DNA from: JALSNL01 sp036479585
GTDB taxonomy: Bacteria; Bacteroidota; Ignavibacteria; Ignavibacteriales; Melioribacteraceae
DNA length: 64,000 nucleotides
Assembly (NCBI GenBank): GCA_965224785.1
Contig: OZ245062.1
Location: 1 to 64,000, forward strand
Reading direction: 5' to 3'
Shown: positions 1 to 10,046 of the stretch, piece by piece
Layout of the letters: the number at the start of each line of letters is the position of its first letter
How positions within the stretch are numbered: the stretch's first letter is position 1
Translations under genes and position numbers: made by a program
The notes under the pieces: generated by a model
What the model saw: the letters and a program-made list of their open reading frames with translations, nothing else
Told to the model about the DNA's origin: nothing
The model's database searches: none

Positions 1-70
1 TAAATCTTTTAATACTACGCTACTTGCGGCGGAGTAGTTTATTAAGTTCTATAAAATATAAGGTCTTCCT

Positions 71-2197
71 ATGCATAAGAATATTCTGAAAATAGTTTTT
101 ATAACAACTCTATTCCTTTCCAATTTCATTTTTCCACAATCGAATTTTTACGAACCAACTGTGGATAGCCTTGCAAAATGGTCGATTGAAGATTTTGGTA
201 AAATGTGGACGTTTGATAGTGTGCCGATTGAAGACTTTAAAACTCAATATGGATTTGAAGCAACGGAAGAATGGTTAGATGATGTTCAAAAATCTGCGTT
301 GCAATTTGGTGGAGGTTGTTCCGCAGCTTTTGTTTCTGCAAGCGGGTTGATAATGACAAACCATCATTGCGGAAGAGGGCAACTAGGAGGTTTACAAAAA
401 GAAGGTGAAGAATTATTAAAAGATGGTTTCTATGCATCCACTTTAGAAGAAGAAAGAAAAGTCCAAAATTTATTTGTAGATCAACTAATTCTAATTGAAG
501 ATGTAACAGATGAAATTAAAACTGCTATGTCTGCTGGTGAAACTGATACAGAAAAAATTAAATTACGAGATGATAAAAAAACTGAATTGATTAAACAGTA
601 TAACGAACAAACAGAATTAAATTGCAAAATTGTAACACTTTACAATGGTGGAAAGTTTTCGCTTTATGGTTACAAAAGATACAACGACATTCGTTTGGTA
701 ATGGCACCGGACTTTCAAATAGCTGCAACTGGTTGGGATTGGGATAATTTTACTTACCCAAGATATGAATTGGATTTTATGTTTTACCGTGCTTATGATG
801 AAGATGGAAATCCTATAGAAAATGATAATTATTTTAAGTGGAGTAAAAAAGGAGCAAAGGTTGATGAACCAATTTTTGTTGTTGGAAGACCCGGAAGAAC
901 AGATAGACTTGTTACAACAACTCAGTTAGAATATTTTAGGGATAAAGTTTATCCAAATTCTCTAATTGGATTTAATGCAATTTATAATGCTTACTTCGAT
1001 CTTTATCAAAAAAAGCCAGATGATGCAAACTTACTAAACAGAGTTATGGGTTGGGGAAATGCAAGAAAATCTTATGCAGGAAGATTGGCTGGATTGAAAA
1101 ATGATTTTATAATGGCAAAGAAAAAAGATTTCGAGAAAGAGTTTAAGCTTAAAGTAAAATCAGATAAAGAACTAAATAAAAAATATGGACATTTATGGGA
1201 AGCGATTGAGAATGTTATAACTCCATTAACAAAACTTCAAGATGACCGAACTATAAGTAGGTTTAGCAGATTTATAAAACCAGTTTATTTTACACTCGCA
1301 GATGAAATTATAAAAATTGCTGATCAGAAAAAATTACTAAACGATGAAAGATTGGAAAGTTATAAAGATGAGAAAATTGATAGTACAATCGCCACTAAGT
1401 TCCCTAAAGAAATAGATGCAGAACTTCAGTATAATTTATTGTTAGCAAATGTAGAATTTGTTACAAAAATTTTAGTTGATGATCATCCATTAATTAAAAA
1501 AGTTTACGGAAGTAAAAAGGGGAAAGACGCTGTTGGTTCTTTTCTTGCCAATTCAAAATTAGTTACAGAAGATGGTTTTTTAGAAATGACAAAATTGAAT
1601 GCTGATGAAATTCTAAATAGCGAAGATCCATTTATTAATTTTTCAATTATGGTTAGTAAAAGAAATGATGAAATTCGGAATGAAGTTAAAGAATTAACAA
1701 ATACATTAACTCTTCTTAATCAACAATTAGGTGAAGCAATTTTTGAAATTTACGGAAATAAAATTTCTCCGGATGCAACGCTAACGCTAAGAATATCAGA
1801 CGGTAGAATAAAAGGTTACGAATACAATGGAACAATTGCTCCCGGTAAAACAACCTACTATGGCTTGTGGGATAGATACGAATCGTTCAATAAAAAAACA
1901 TACCCTTGGGGTTTGCACGAAAGATGGAAAACTCCACCAAGTGAGTTAGACCTTTCTACGCATATTGGTTTTGCATCAACCAACGATATTGTTGGTGGCA
2001 ACTCCGGAAGTTCGGTTATAAATATAAATCAAGAAGTTGTTGGACTTGTACACGATGGTAATATTGAAAGTCTTGCCGGACATACAATCTTTCTTGAAGA
2101 AAATAATAGAACAGTTGCAACAGATTCGGATGGACTTATTCAGGCGTTAAAATATATTTATAAAACTGATAGATTGGTTGAAGAATTGTTGGACTAG
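71..2197 (+). CDS. S46 family dipeptidyl-peptidase, DPP7-like
   Basis: This is an exported serine dipeptidyl-peptidase that removes dipeptides from peptide N-termini in the periplasm or at the cell surface, feeding amino-acid uptake. Residues 1-22 form a signal peptide. The catalytic His region is TNHHCGRG (His98/His99), a family Asp lies in the YELDFMFYR stretch near residue 235, and the nucleophile is Ser645 in GGNSGSS. Eighteen residues after that Ser, in HDGNIES, is a Gly. In characterised S46 enzymes Gly at this place goes with DPP7-type preference for hydrophobic residues, and Arg with DPP11-type acidic preference, so I infer a DPP7-like specificity. At 708 residues the length is normal for the family. 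It appears monocistronic. Confidence 0.93.
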   Translation: MHKNILKIVFITTLFLSNFIFPQSNFYEPTVDSLAKWSIEDFGKMWTFDSVPIEDFKTQYGFEATEEWLDDVQKSALQFGGGCSAAFVSASGLIMTNHHCGRGQLGGLQKEGEELLKDGFYASTLEEERKVQNLFVDQLILIEDVTDEIKTAMSAGETDTEKIKLRDDKKTELIKQYNEQTELNCKIVTLYNGGKFSLYGYKRYNDIRLVMAPDFQIAATGWDWDNFTYPRYELDFMFYRAYDEDGNPIENDNYFKWSKKGAKVDEPIFVVGRPGRTDRLVTTTQLEYFRDKVYPNSLIGFNAIYNAYFDLYQKKPDDANLLNRVMGWGNARKSYAGRLAGLKNDFIMAKKKDFEKEFKLKVKSDKELNKKYGHLWEAIENVITPLTKLQDDRTISRFSRFIKPVYFTLADEIIKIADQKKLLNDERLESYKDEKIDSTIATKFPKEIDAELQYNLLLANVEFVTKILVDDHPLIKKVYGSKKGKDAVGSFLANSKLVTEDGFLEMTKLNADEILNSEDPFINFSIMVSKRNDEIRNEVKELTNTLTLLNQQLGEAIFEIYGNKISPDATLTLRISDGRIKGYEYNGTIAPGKTTYYGLWDRYESFNKKTYPWGLHERWKTPPSELDLSTHIGFASTNDIVGGNSGSSVININQEVVGLVHDGNIESLAGHTIFLEENNRTVATDSDGLIQALKYIYKTDRLVEELLD

Positions 2198-2377
2198 AAA
2201 TAGCTTGCCCGCCTTTGGCGTGGATAGACTTTTAAGAGAAATGAAATAATAATTGTAGAAGTGAGTCTCCCGATTCACTTAGCTTTGTTCTACTTTTGAG
2301 TTTGATTCGTAATTCAAACATTTCATTTGAAAAATATATTTTGTACATTTGCAATATAAAATTAGGAGATAATATCT

Positions 2378-2539
2378 ATGGCTAAGAAGCAAACCTTTGC
2401 GGATAAAGCAAAAGGAAAAGACGCTAAAAAAATGGTTAACGTAAAAGTAATTAGAACCGTTAAAACCGACAAAGGAAGTTATAAGTTTAACGAAAGTTTT
2501 GTTAAACTTGATGATGTTAGCAAAGTTACTACAATTTAA
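2378..2539 (+). CDS. Small basic protein, 53 aa, unknown function
   Basis: A short open frame encodes a Lys-rich 53-residue protein beginning MAKKQTFADKAKGKDAKK and ending VSKVTTI. It has a good ribosome binding site (aggag, 2364-2368) and is followed three bases after the stop by a GC-rich hairpin, so it looks like a real, separately transcribed gene. The second half (KVIRTVKTDKGSYKFNES) looks like a small beta-strand fold. I do not recognise a function. The composition is that of a nucleic-acid- or ribosome-associated protein, but this is a guess from charge alone. Confidence 0.72.
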   Translation: MAKKQTFADKAKGKDAKKMVNVKVIRTVKTDKGSYKFNESFVKLDDVSKVTTI

Positions 2540-2541
2540 TT

Positions 2542-2572
2542 AAGCGGCAACTTTGCCGCTTCCCCATTTTTT
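2542..2572 (+). terminator. Rho-independent terminator of the 53-aa gene
   Basis: The arms AAGCGGCAA (2542-2550) and TTGCCGCTT (2553-2561) are perfectly complementary and are followed by CCCC and then a run of T. The C run makes the tail imperfect, but position and GC content fit a terminator. Confidence 0.7.
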
Positions 2573-2758
2573 CAAGTCTTTTTCTTATCTGTGTTTTTTT
2601 GAAACAAAACATTTTTCTTGTAGCGTAATAAATATCTGCCTCTTCTCGTAACTCTTTATAAGAAGCCTTTGGATAGACTCTCAAAGACTGCCATACAGCA
2701 TTTTTTAGGGGGACAATAGGAATGATAGTATTCTACAAGATAAGTTTGGAATAATAGA

Positions 2759-4093
2759 ATGAGTATTCAAAAATTAAAATTTTATAGTCTTAACAATTTT
2801 GAAAAAATTCCACAATTGGAATCTCTTTCCAAGGAGCAAATTTTTGCAATTAAAGTTGTTGCAAATGTTCTTCCGTTTAGAACAAATAACTATGTTGTAG
2901 ATGAATTAATCAATTGGGATAATGTTCCGAATGATCCCATCTTTCAACTTACATTTATGCAAAAAGGAATGCTTTCCGAAGATCAGTTTGAAAAAATGGC
3001 AAATGCTCTTAACAGTAATTTGCCAAAATCAGAAATAAAACTTTTGGCTAATGAAATTAGACTTGAATTAAATCCACATCCTTCTGGACAAATGACATCA
3101 AACGTTCCAATGCTAAATGGTTCAGTAGTTCCGGGTGTTCAACATAAGTATAAAGAAACGGTTTTGATATTTCCAACAAGCGGACAAACTTGCCACGCAT
3201 ATTGTACTTTCTGTTTTAGATGGGCTCAGTTTGTTGGAATGGATGACCTAAAATTTGCGACTGATGAATCGAAAAAATTTCAAGAATATATTAAGCAACA
3301 TAAAGAAATTACGGATGTACTAATAACCGGTGGCGACCCGATGATAATGTCTGCCGAAAAATTAAAAGCATATATTGAGCCATTGTTAGCACCGGAATTT
3401 TCTCACATTAAAAATATTAGAATTGGGACAAAGTCACTTTCTTATTGGCCGTACAGATTTGTAAGTGATAAAGACTCTGATGAAATAATAAAACTGTTTG
3501 ATAGAGTAATGAGTTCCGATAAACATTTGGCATTAATGGCACACTTCAGTCATCCGATTGAACTGCAAACTGACATTGTGAAAAAGGCAATTAGAAGATT
3601 ACGCAATATCGGAGTTAAGATAAGAACTCAATCGCCAGTTATTAAACACGTTAATGATAGCTCAAAAGTTTGGGAAGAAATGTGGAAAGAGCAAGTTCAT
3701 CTTGGCTTAATACCTTACTATATGTTTGTTGAACGAGATACAGGTCCAAAAAAATATTTTGAAATTCCACTCTCAAGAGTTTTTGAAATTTATAGAAATG
3801 CTTATATAACAGTTTCTGGTTTGAATAGAACAGCCCGCGGACCGGTAATGTCTGCAATGCCCGGGAAGGTAATGATAGAAGGGGTTGCAGAAATTAACGG
3901 ACAAAAAGTTTTTGTCTTAAACTTTCTACAAGGTAGAAATCCTAATTGGGTTAAAAAACCTTTCTTCGCAAAATATGATGAAACTTCAACTTGGTTTGAT
4001 CAACTAACTCCTGCTTTTGATGATACTTCTTTTTTCTTTGAAGATGAAATGTTAGATGTTTTATACTCACAAGAAGAAAATCTTTTAGCTTAA
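2759..4093 (+). CDS. KamA-family radical SAM protein (lysine 2,3-aminomutase-like)
   Basis: This 444-residue protein belongs to the radical SAM superfamily, in the branch related to lysine 2,3-aminomutase. Cys145, Cys149 and Cys152 (CHAYCTFC) form the CxxxCxxC motif that binds the 4Fe-4S cluster and SAM. GGDPMIMS follows as the usual Gly-rich SAM-contact segment. Lys370 in MSAMPGKVMIEG is at the place where aminomutases hold PLP, so a PLP-dependent 1,2-amino shift is plausible. The C-terminus lacks the cysteine cluster that binds zinc in clostridial lysine aminomutase. The substrate cannot be told from sequence. There is no clear ribosome binding site, and the next gene is 289 bp away, so it stands alone. 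Confidence 0.8.
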   Translation: MSIQKLKFYSLNNFEKIPQLESLSKEQIFAIKVVANVLPFRTNNYVVDELINWDNVPNDPIFQLTFMQKGMLSEDQFEKMANALNSNLPKSEIKLLANEIRLELNPHPSGQMTSNVPMLNGSVVPGVQHKYKETVLIFPTSGQTCHAYCTFCFRWAQFVGMDDLKFATDESKKFQEYIKQHKEITDVLITGGDPMIMSAEKLKAYIEPLLAPEFSHIKNIRIGTKSLSYWPYRFVSDKDSDEIIKLFDRVMSSDKHLALMAHFSHPIELQTDIVKKAIRRLRNIGVKIRTQSPVIKHVNDSSKVWEEMWKEQVHLGLIPYYMFVERDTGPKKYFEIPLSRVFEIYRNAYITVSGLNRTARGPVMSAMPGKVMIEGVAEINGQKVFVLNFLQGRNPNWVKKPFFAKYDETSTWFDQLTPAFDDTSFFFEDEMLDVLYSQEENLLA

Positions 4094-4155
4094 AATTATA
4101 AGCTAATTAAACTTTTATAAAAACACCTAGAAGTAATCTCATCGTATGCTTGAAT

Positions 4156-4278
4156 CTGTCATTCTGAATGCCTGTGAGACTCGTATCGAGAAGTGTTTTT
4201 ACTGAATGAAGAGTCTCGATGCTAATTGAATAATGCGATTCTTCATTGCGACAAAAGCATCTTCATTCAGAATGACAG
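4156..4278. repeat. Palindromic intergenic repeat, family A (copy 1, long variant)
   Basis: A 123-bp element has perfect 15-bp terminal inverted repeats, CTGTCATTCTGAATG (4156-4170) and CATTCAGAATGACAG (4264-4278). The interior contains GAGTCTCGAT and GATTCTTCATT, which recur in the other copies. It fills the gap between the radical SAM and acyl-CoA synthetase genes. Confidence 0.9.
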
Positions 4279-4382
4279 ATTTAAATATACAATAACAGAA
4301 AATAAAAACTGAATTCTAATATGTATTTAATGTAACATCTTTTGTATTTTTTAATGTCTCATTAAATTATATAGGAGTTTCT

Positions 4383-6074
4383 ATGGCTACTTTAGAAAAC
4401 TTAACAGTAGTAGATGTTTTAAAAAAAGCTGTTACTGACTTCCCAAATAATACTGCTTCATCTAGTGTTAATGGAAATGCAATTACCTATTCTGAGTTTA
4501 ACAACAAAGTTCAACAAATATCAAACTTCCTAAAAGAGCAGGGAATTGTAAGTGGCGATAGAGTTGCAATTGTTAGTGAAAATTCTTCCAACTGGGGAGT
4601 TGCTTATTTTGCAGTAACAACAATGGGAGCAGTTGCCGTTCCAATAATGACGGAATTTCAATCAGCTGATATTCATCATATCTTACGTCACTCCGGAAGT
4701 AAAGCGATATTTATTTCAGCTAAACTTTACGAAAAAGTTGAAGAGTTTAATAATGAAGAACTTTCAATTTATATTTTGATTGATGACTTTAGTATCATCC
4801 CACACTCCAAAACTACTGACCTGATAAGTAAAACTCTGAAAGAAGGGAAGAGAGAGTTCACTAAAATTTTAGATGCAGCATTAAAGTTTGTTGGGATAAA
4901 AAACGAAGAAGTTAAGGAAGATGATTTAGCAGTTATAGTTTATACTTCGGGTACAACTGGTCATTCCAAAGGTGTTATGCTCACACACAAAAATATTGTA
5001 TTTGATGCAATGGCAACTTTAGATTTTGTGGATATGAATGGTGAAGATAGACTTTTATCTCAGCTCCCGCTGGCTCATACAATGGAATGTACTTTAGGTC
5101 TCATTACCCCTATGATTGTTGGGGCTTCGGTTTATTATTTAGATAAACCGCCAACTGCTGCCGTTCTTCTGCCCGCATTAAAAAAAGTAAAACCCACAGT
5201 TATAATTTCAGTACCACTTATTATTGAAAAAATTTATAAGATGAAAGTGCTACCAGAAATAAATAAAAAGAGAGTAACTCGTAATTTATATAAAATACCG
5301 TTTTTTAGAAAAAAAATTAATAAAGTAGCAGGCAAAAAATTAGCACAAACATTTGGTGGTAAACTTAGATTATTCCCAATTGGTGGAGCTGCTTTAGCTC
5401 CTGATGTTGAACTCTTTTTAGGCGAAGCAAAATTTCCGTATGCAGTCGGTTATGGCTTAACCGAAACATCTCCATTAGTAACCGGCACTGATAATACTAA
5501 AGTGAGATTTAAAGCTTCTGGAACAACACTAAAAGGTATGGAAGTAAAAATTGCAGATAAAGATGATGTTACGGGGGAAGGGGAAGTACTTATTAAAGGT
5601 CCGAATGTGATGCAAGGTTATTATAGAGATGAAGAAAAAACAAAAGAAGTTTTTACTGAAGATGGATGGTTCAAAACCGGGGACTTGGGGTATGTAGATT
5701 CGGATGGATATCTATTTTTAAAAGGAAGATCAAAAAATGTAATAATTGGTTCTAACGGTAAAAATATTTATCCCGAAGAAATTGAATCTGTGATCAATGA
5801 AAATAATTTTGTGTTAGAGTCTTTAGTGTATAGTTCAGAAGGAAAAATATTTGCAAGAGTACATTTAAATTATGAAGAGCTTGATGAAGAAATGGATTCT
5901 AAAAATATAACTGAAGCTGAAGCAAGAAAAAAAGTAGATTCACTTTTGAATGAACTTTTGATAACTGTTAACGGTAAAGTCTCATCTTTTTCTAAAGTCA
6001 ATAAAATTATTGAGCAACCTGAACCATTTGAAAAAACTCCGACTAAAAAAATTAAGCGTTATTTGTATGCGTAG
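4383..6074 (+). CDS. AMP-forming long-chain acyl-CoA synthetase
   Basis: This is an adenylate-forming ligase that activates a fatty acid with ATP to the acyl-AMP and then the CoA thioester. The P-loop YTSGTTGHSKGVMLTH starts at residue 187. The GYGLTETSP motif and TGDLGYVDSDGYLFLKGR hinge follow, and the C-terminal domain ends in EKTPTKKIKR with the catalytic Lys. The length (563) and the short linker between P-loop and hinge match cytosolic FadD-like enzymes of this phylum, without a membrane segment. ATG follows a clear ribosome binding site (ataggag, 4371-4377). The exact acyl chain length cannot be read from the sequence. Confidence 0.9.
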   Translation: MATLENLTVVDVLKKAVTDFPNNTASSSVNGNAITYSEFNNKVQQISNFLKEQGIVSGDRVAIVSENSSNWGVAYFAVTTMGAVAVPIMTEFQSADIHHILRHSGSKAIFISAKLYEKVEEFNNEELSIYILIDDFSIIPHSKTTDLISKTLKEGKREFTKILDAALKFVGIKNEEVKEDDLAVIVYTSGTTGHSKGVMLTHKNIVFDAMATLDFVDMNGEDRLLSQLPLAHTMECTLGLITPMIVGASVYYLDKPPTAAVLLPALKKVKPTVIISVPLIIEKIYKMKVLPEINKKRVTRNLYKIPFFRKKINKVAGKKLAQTFGGKLRLFPIGGAALAPDVELFLGEAKFPYAVGYGLTETSPLVTGTDNTKVRFKASGTTLKGMEVKIADKDDVTGEGEVLIKGPNVMQGYYRDEEKTKEVFTEDGWFKTGDLGYVDSDGYLFLKGRSKNVIIGSNGKNIYPEEIESVINENNFVLESLVYSSEGKIFARVHLNYEELDEEMDSKNITEAEARKKVDSLLNELLITVNGKVSSFSKVNKIIEQPEPFEKTPTKKIKRYLYA

Positions 6075-6153
6075 TGCAACAAGCTACAGAAGTGAGATAG
6101 AAGATTTAAGACAGAGATAAAAAAAATTTCTCAATGACACATCTTCCTTTGCC

Positions 6154-6253
6154 TGTCATATTGAAGGAGTGTTCTTTACGACTGAAATATCTCATACAAT
6201 TAAGTTAACGAGATTCTTCATTTCGACAAACTACATCTTCATTCAGAATGACA
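6154..6253 (+). repeat. Palindromic intergenic repeat, family A (copy 2)
   Basis: A 100-bp copy begins TGTCATATTGAAGGAGTG and ends TTCATTCAGAATGACA. It carries the conserved interior GACTGAAATATCTC and GAGATTCTTCATTTCGACAA. The 6075-6388 gap between genes holds only this copy and the family B copy beside it. Confidence 0.9.
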
Positions 6254-6277
6254 AATTTAAACATACGATAACCAAGC

Positions 6278-6353
6278 TGTCATTCCCGAATGTTTTTATC
6301 GGGAATCCAATTGTTTGAAAATTACTGGATTCCCAGTCAAGCTGAGAATGACA
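6278..6353 (+). repeat. Double-hairpin intergenic repeat, family B (copy 1)
   Basis: A 76-bp element starts TGTCATTCCCGAATG and ends GAGAATGACA. It can fold as two hairpins, one using ATTCCCGA/TCGGGAAT. It sits directly after the family A copy, near the stop of the convergent DUF4175 gene. Confidence 0.88.
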
Positions 6354-6388
6354 AAGTCAAAACATAAAATGAATGAGATTTATTAATT

Positions 6389-9300
6389 TCAATTCCCATT
6401 CCCATTCGTCTTTTCTAACTCTTCAAAATATTTACGTATTAAATCTTCATAATTTTTGGAGTAACCTTCTTGTACTGCTCTCATTAACTCTTCTCGTAAA
6501 TTATCTTTTATTTTTTCATTCGATAAATTTAATTCTCCCGGAGATTTTTTACTAAAAACATTTCCCACATTCGATTCTCTATTTTTTTCAAAATCCCTTT
6601 CATTTATTGAACGTTGTGCATCTAACAATTTAGACAATATTTTTTCTTGTTTTTGAATTAAGTCATCGTTAATTTTTTTAGTATTTAATCCTGAAACAAC
6701 TTCATTCATTTCTTCTATTATTTTTTCTAGGTTTGCTCCTAATTTTTTTGATTCGCCAGATGCTTGTGCTTCCTTATTCAGTTCGCTTAATGATTTTTGA
6801 ATTGCGCCTTGTTCCTTTGCCAATCTCTGCATTTGTGCTTGTTGTTGCATAGATAACTGTCCCGGTTTCATTCCTTGTGTTTGTTGGTTAAGTCCCATTT
6901 GTTTACCAGCCATTTTCTGCAACTGCTGCATTAACGACATCATTCCGCCACTTCCTTCACCACCACCTTGCATCATTTGTTGAAGTGCTTGTTGCATTAA
7001 ACTTGCAGCTTCATTTAAACTTTGCATTGCCATACCTTGTTTTCCACCAGCTTGATTACCATTTTTATTTTGCAATCCTTTAACAGCTTCGTTCATATTT
7101 TGTCTTGCTTTGCCAAGAGCTTTCCCCATTTCAGGTGTAACTGCAAAAGTTTTTTGTGCAAGCTTATTCATTTCTCGTAAAGTGTTTTCTAAGTTTTGTT
7201 TTAGTGCCAATTGCTCTTGCGCAGTTTTTGGCAATTGAGATGGTTGAGATTTTATAGTTTCAGTATTCTGTTTAAGTTGCTCCTGTTCTTTAGAAATACT
7301 TATGAGATTATTAATTGCCTTCATCATATTTTGCATAACAACTTGTTGATTTTGTTGTTGCATTGCTTGCTTAATTTGTTGCATTTGTTTTTTTGCATCA
7401 TTCATATTTTTGCTAAGCTGCTGTTGGCTTTGAGAAGCTTTCTGCATATCTTGCTTTTGCATATCTTGTTTTGCTTGCTCGGATAATTCTGAATTTTTTT
7501 GATTCTCAAAATCACTTTTCATTTCCTCCATTTGTTTCTGCGGAGTGTCCTCAACTTCTTTCATCTTTTCATTTAATTTTTCTAATTCTTTTTGAAGTTG
7601 TTCAATTTGTTCACTAATATCTTTTTGTTCATTGGCAAGTTCATTTTTATCGTTTAAGTTTTTATTGTTTAGATTATCTTTTGTCTTTTCTTGCAAGCTA
7701 TTTAATTCATCTTCAATTTTTTCTGTTCGCTTAATTACTTCATCAATTTTTTGTTCAATCTGAATTTTCTTCAACAAATTTAATGTCCGTTCAATACTTT
7801 TTTGGAAAGCTTCTTCATTCATTGCTAAATCTTCAAGATTTTTTTGAACTTTATCTCTATCCATTTGTTGCATTGATTTCTGCATTTGCTCAAGAGTTTT
7901 TTTCAAGTCGCTATTATTTATTTCATCCATTAGTTTTTGTAGTTCGTCGTAAAGTTCCATTGTCTCTTTAGATAGTAAATCATTTTGCTCCATTTGTTTT
8001 TGCATCTTGTCAAGATTCTTTTGAACATTATCAATCTTTTTATTTAACTCTTTAAATTTTTCAGTCGAGTTTTCTACTTTTTCTTTTTCATTCCAATCAA
8101 TTTTTTTCTCGTTTCGTTTCAACTCATTTTTTAATTCACCCAAATCTTTTTGTAAATCTTTTGCTTCCTTAAAAATGTCCTCAAGATTTTTTGCTGCTTC
8201 GTTTTGAGTTTGTTCAGCTTGAAGAAATAGTTCATTCAATGTTGGAATACGGATTTTAAATATCTCACTTTTTGTTGATTTAGGTCCGCTAATATTATCG
8301 TTATCAAATATTTCCAAATAAAAATTTATTACATATTTTTCTCGCACTAAAAGTTTAGAAAAATTCCAATTATAAAATATCTCTTGCTTTAATTTTGCTG
8401 CATCAAAAACAATTTCATTTTGATTAAACTGAGCATTAGTATCAGTTTGTTCGGGATTCACAATTTTATAAAGTAAGTACAATTTTGAAAATCCGAAATC
8501 ATCTTCAACTTTCGCTGCAATATTTACAATATCATTATTTGGTAAAAGTGAACTTTTCTCAGGAGAAGTAACAATTATTGTAGGATGTTTATCTGTAATT
8601 GTTTTTACAAAATATATAATTGGGGATTCGTTTTTATTACTGTCTTTATCGCTTAAATGTATTGTGTAAGAAAAGTTTTTACGAATTCGCATACTTCCAT
8701 TTGCATTGCTAATATTGACCTTTAGCGATGTGGTTGTTGTATTACTCTTAATTATTATAGCTTTGCTTAATTCTTTTGTACTTGAAATATTAAACTTTAT
8801 AATTGTCCCAAGTAGAGCTGTAACATTTCCATTATCTCCTTGATGTTCAATCGGCAAATTTGAATACTTAGGTGGAATGATATCTAAACTAAGTGAATTT
8901 ATTATTGGTGGATCAATTACATTAACAGAAAACTCTTTAGTTCTTATTTTACCCGAACCAGCAAAATATCTAAACGGGAGTTTTACACTATTTATATTAA
9001 GGGCATAAGAATTATTCGAATCAAGTTTTACAGAATGTTTATTGAACTCTGAATCGTATTTAGTCTTTGTAAAAACATCAATAATATTTGGCAGCTTACC
9101 GCTTCCTTTAATATGGAGAAGAACATTATTCCCTTTCTTAATAGTTGTGTTGCCAGTAATGGCTTCTAAAGAAAATGTTGCCGGTTTTATAAATTCAGTT
9201 GAAAAGTTAATTAGTCGAGATGTTGCAGAACTAAAATTTGAAAGAAGAAAGAAGTTGATGATAAAGACAAAAGTGATGATGGAGAATATTTTTGTAAATT

Positions 9301-9781
9301 TACGAAATGATGAATAATCTATTATATCAGTAAAATTATAATTTGAAATTTGATTATAAACTTTTTGAAAAGAAGCTTCAATTAAATTTTTCGAAGAAGG
9401 ATTTTTATCTTCAAGCAATTGCAAACTATTTAATAAATTATCTTTTACATCCGGATAATATTTGCCGACTTCTTTTGCAACTTCATTTAATTGTAGAGTT
9501 TGGTCTTTTTTATAACTATTAATAAAGGATTTACCAAACCATAAAAACAACAGTATAATAAATGTTATTGTTAAAACTATTATTAGTCCAGTTCTAACTG
9601 AAGCAGAGAAAAAAAATACTGATTCTAACAATGTAAACAGAAAAAAAAAGCTTAATAAAACACTAAGTGTTTTTAACAATCCAACCGTAAAGGTTTTCTG
9701 CCATTCCTTTTTTTGCAACTCTTTAAGTTTTTCTAAAGTATAATTCTTTTTTGATTCTATATTATTCATATTTACTATCAA
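6389..9781 (-). CDS. DUF4175-family large membrane/coiled-coil protein
   Basis: This 1130-residue protein has hydrophobic segments near residues 34-52, 57-82 and 165-185. An extracytoplasmic region of beta-sandwich character follows up to about residue 520 (for example KVEDDFGFSKLYLLYK). The last ~600 residues are Lys/Glu/Gln-rich coiled coil with Met/Gln-rich repeats such as QQQNQQVVMQNMMK. This architecture matches DUF4175 proteins of the Bacteroidota group, whose function is not established. They are often found with DUF4159 and Bat-type genes. Here the DUF4159 gene lies just upstream on the same strand, 265 bp away with a repeat between. Two nearby ATGs (MIVNMNNIESKK) are possible starts. 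Confidence 0.78.
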   Translation of the reverse strand: MIVNMNNIESKKNYTLEKLKELQKKEWQKTFTVGLLKTLSVLLSFFFLFTLLESVFFFSASVRTGLIIVLTITFIILLFLWFGKSFINSYKKDQTLQLNEVAKEVGKYYPDVKDNLLNSLQLLEDKNPSSKNLIEASFQKVYNQISNYNFTDIIDYSSFRKFTKIFSIITFVFIINFFLLSNFSSATSRLINFSTEFIKPATFSLEAITGNTTIKKGNNVLLHIKGSGKLPNIIDVFTKTKYDSEFNKHSVKLDSNNSYALNINSVKLPFRYFAGSGKIRTKEFSVNVIDPPIINSLSLDIIPPKYSNLPIEHQGDNGNVTALLGTIIKFNISSTKELSKAIIIKSNTTTTSLKVNISNANGSMRIRKNFSYTIHLSDKDSNKNESPIIYFVKTITDKHPTIIVTSPEKSSLLPNNDIVNIAAKVEDDFGFSKLYLLYKIVNPEQTDTNAQFNQNEIVFDAAKLKQEIFYNWNFSKLLVREKYVINFYLEIFDNDNISGPKSTKSEIFKIRIPTLNELFLQAEQTQNEAAKNLEDIFKEAKDLQKDLGELKNELKRNEKKIDWNEKEKVENSTEKFKELNKKIDNVQKNLDKMQKQMEQNDLLSKETMELYDELQKLMDEINNSDLKKTLEQMQKSMQQMDRDKVQKNLEDLAMNEEAFQKSIERTLNLLKKIQIEQKIDEVIKRTEKIEDELNSLQEKTKDNLNNKNLNDKNELANEQKDISEQIEQLQKELEKLNEKMKEVEDTPQKQMEEMKSDFENQKNSELSEQAKQDMQKQDMQKASQSQQQLSKNMNDAKKQMQQIKQAMQQQNQQVVMQNMMKAINNLISISKEQEQLKQNTETIKSQPSQLPKTAQEQLALKQNLENTLREMNKLAQKTFAVTPEMGKALGKARQNMNEAVKGLQNKNGNQAGGKQGMAMQSLNEAASLMQQALQQMMQGGGEGSGGMMSLMQQLQKMAGKQMGLNQQTQGMKPGQLSMQQQAQMQRLAKEQGAIQKSLSELNKEAQASGESKKLGANLEKIIEEMNEVVSGLNTKKINDDLIQKQEKILSKLLDAQRSINERDFEKNRESNVGNVFSKKSPGELNLSNEKIKDNLREELMRAVQEGYSKNYEDLIRKYFEELEKTNGNGN

Positions 9782-9804
9782 GAGCCTATTGGGAATTATT
9801 ATTA

Positions 9805-9902
9805 TGTCATATTGAATGAGTGTTCTTTACGACTGAAATATCTCGGATATATAATTATCGAGATTCTTCATTTCGACAAACTACGTCTCATTCAGAATGA
9901 CA
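9805..9902 (+). repeat. Palindromic intergenic repeat, family A (copy 3)
   Basis: A 98-bp copy begins TGTCATATTGAATGAGTG and ends TCATTCAGAATGACA. The interior is nearly identical to the copy at 6154-6253. It lies between the DUF4159 and DUF4175 genes. Confidence 0.9.
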
Positions 9903-10046
9903 AATACGAACATACGATGACAGAATTTTTCTGAGAAACTAAATTATTAAAAAAGTTTCGATAACAATTTAACAATTAACAGAATATTCCAAATAACTCA
10001 TAGAATTCTTTTATGACAAAACTACATTCATTTAATTAGTTGTACT

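Noticed and set aside
7211..7486. Plus-strand Leu/Phe-rich frame opposite the DUF4175 gene
   Set aside because: It is the antisense of the Gln/Lys-rich coiled coil. It has no start signal and no family-like pattern.
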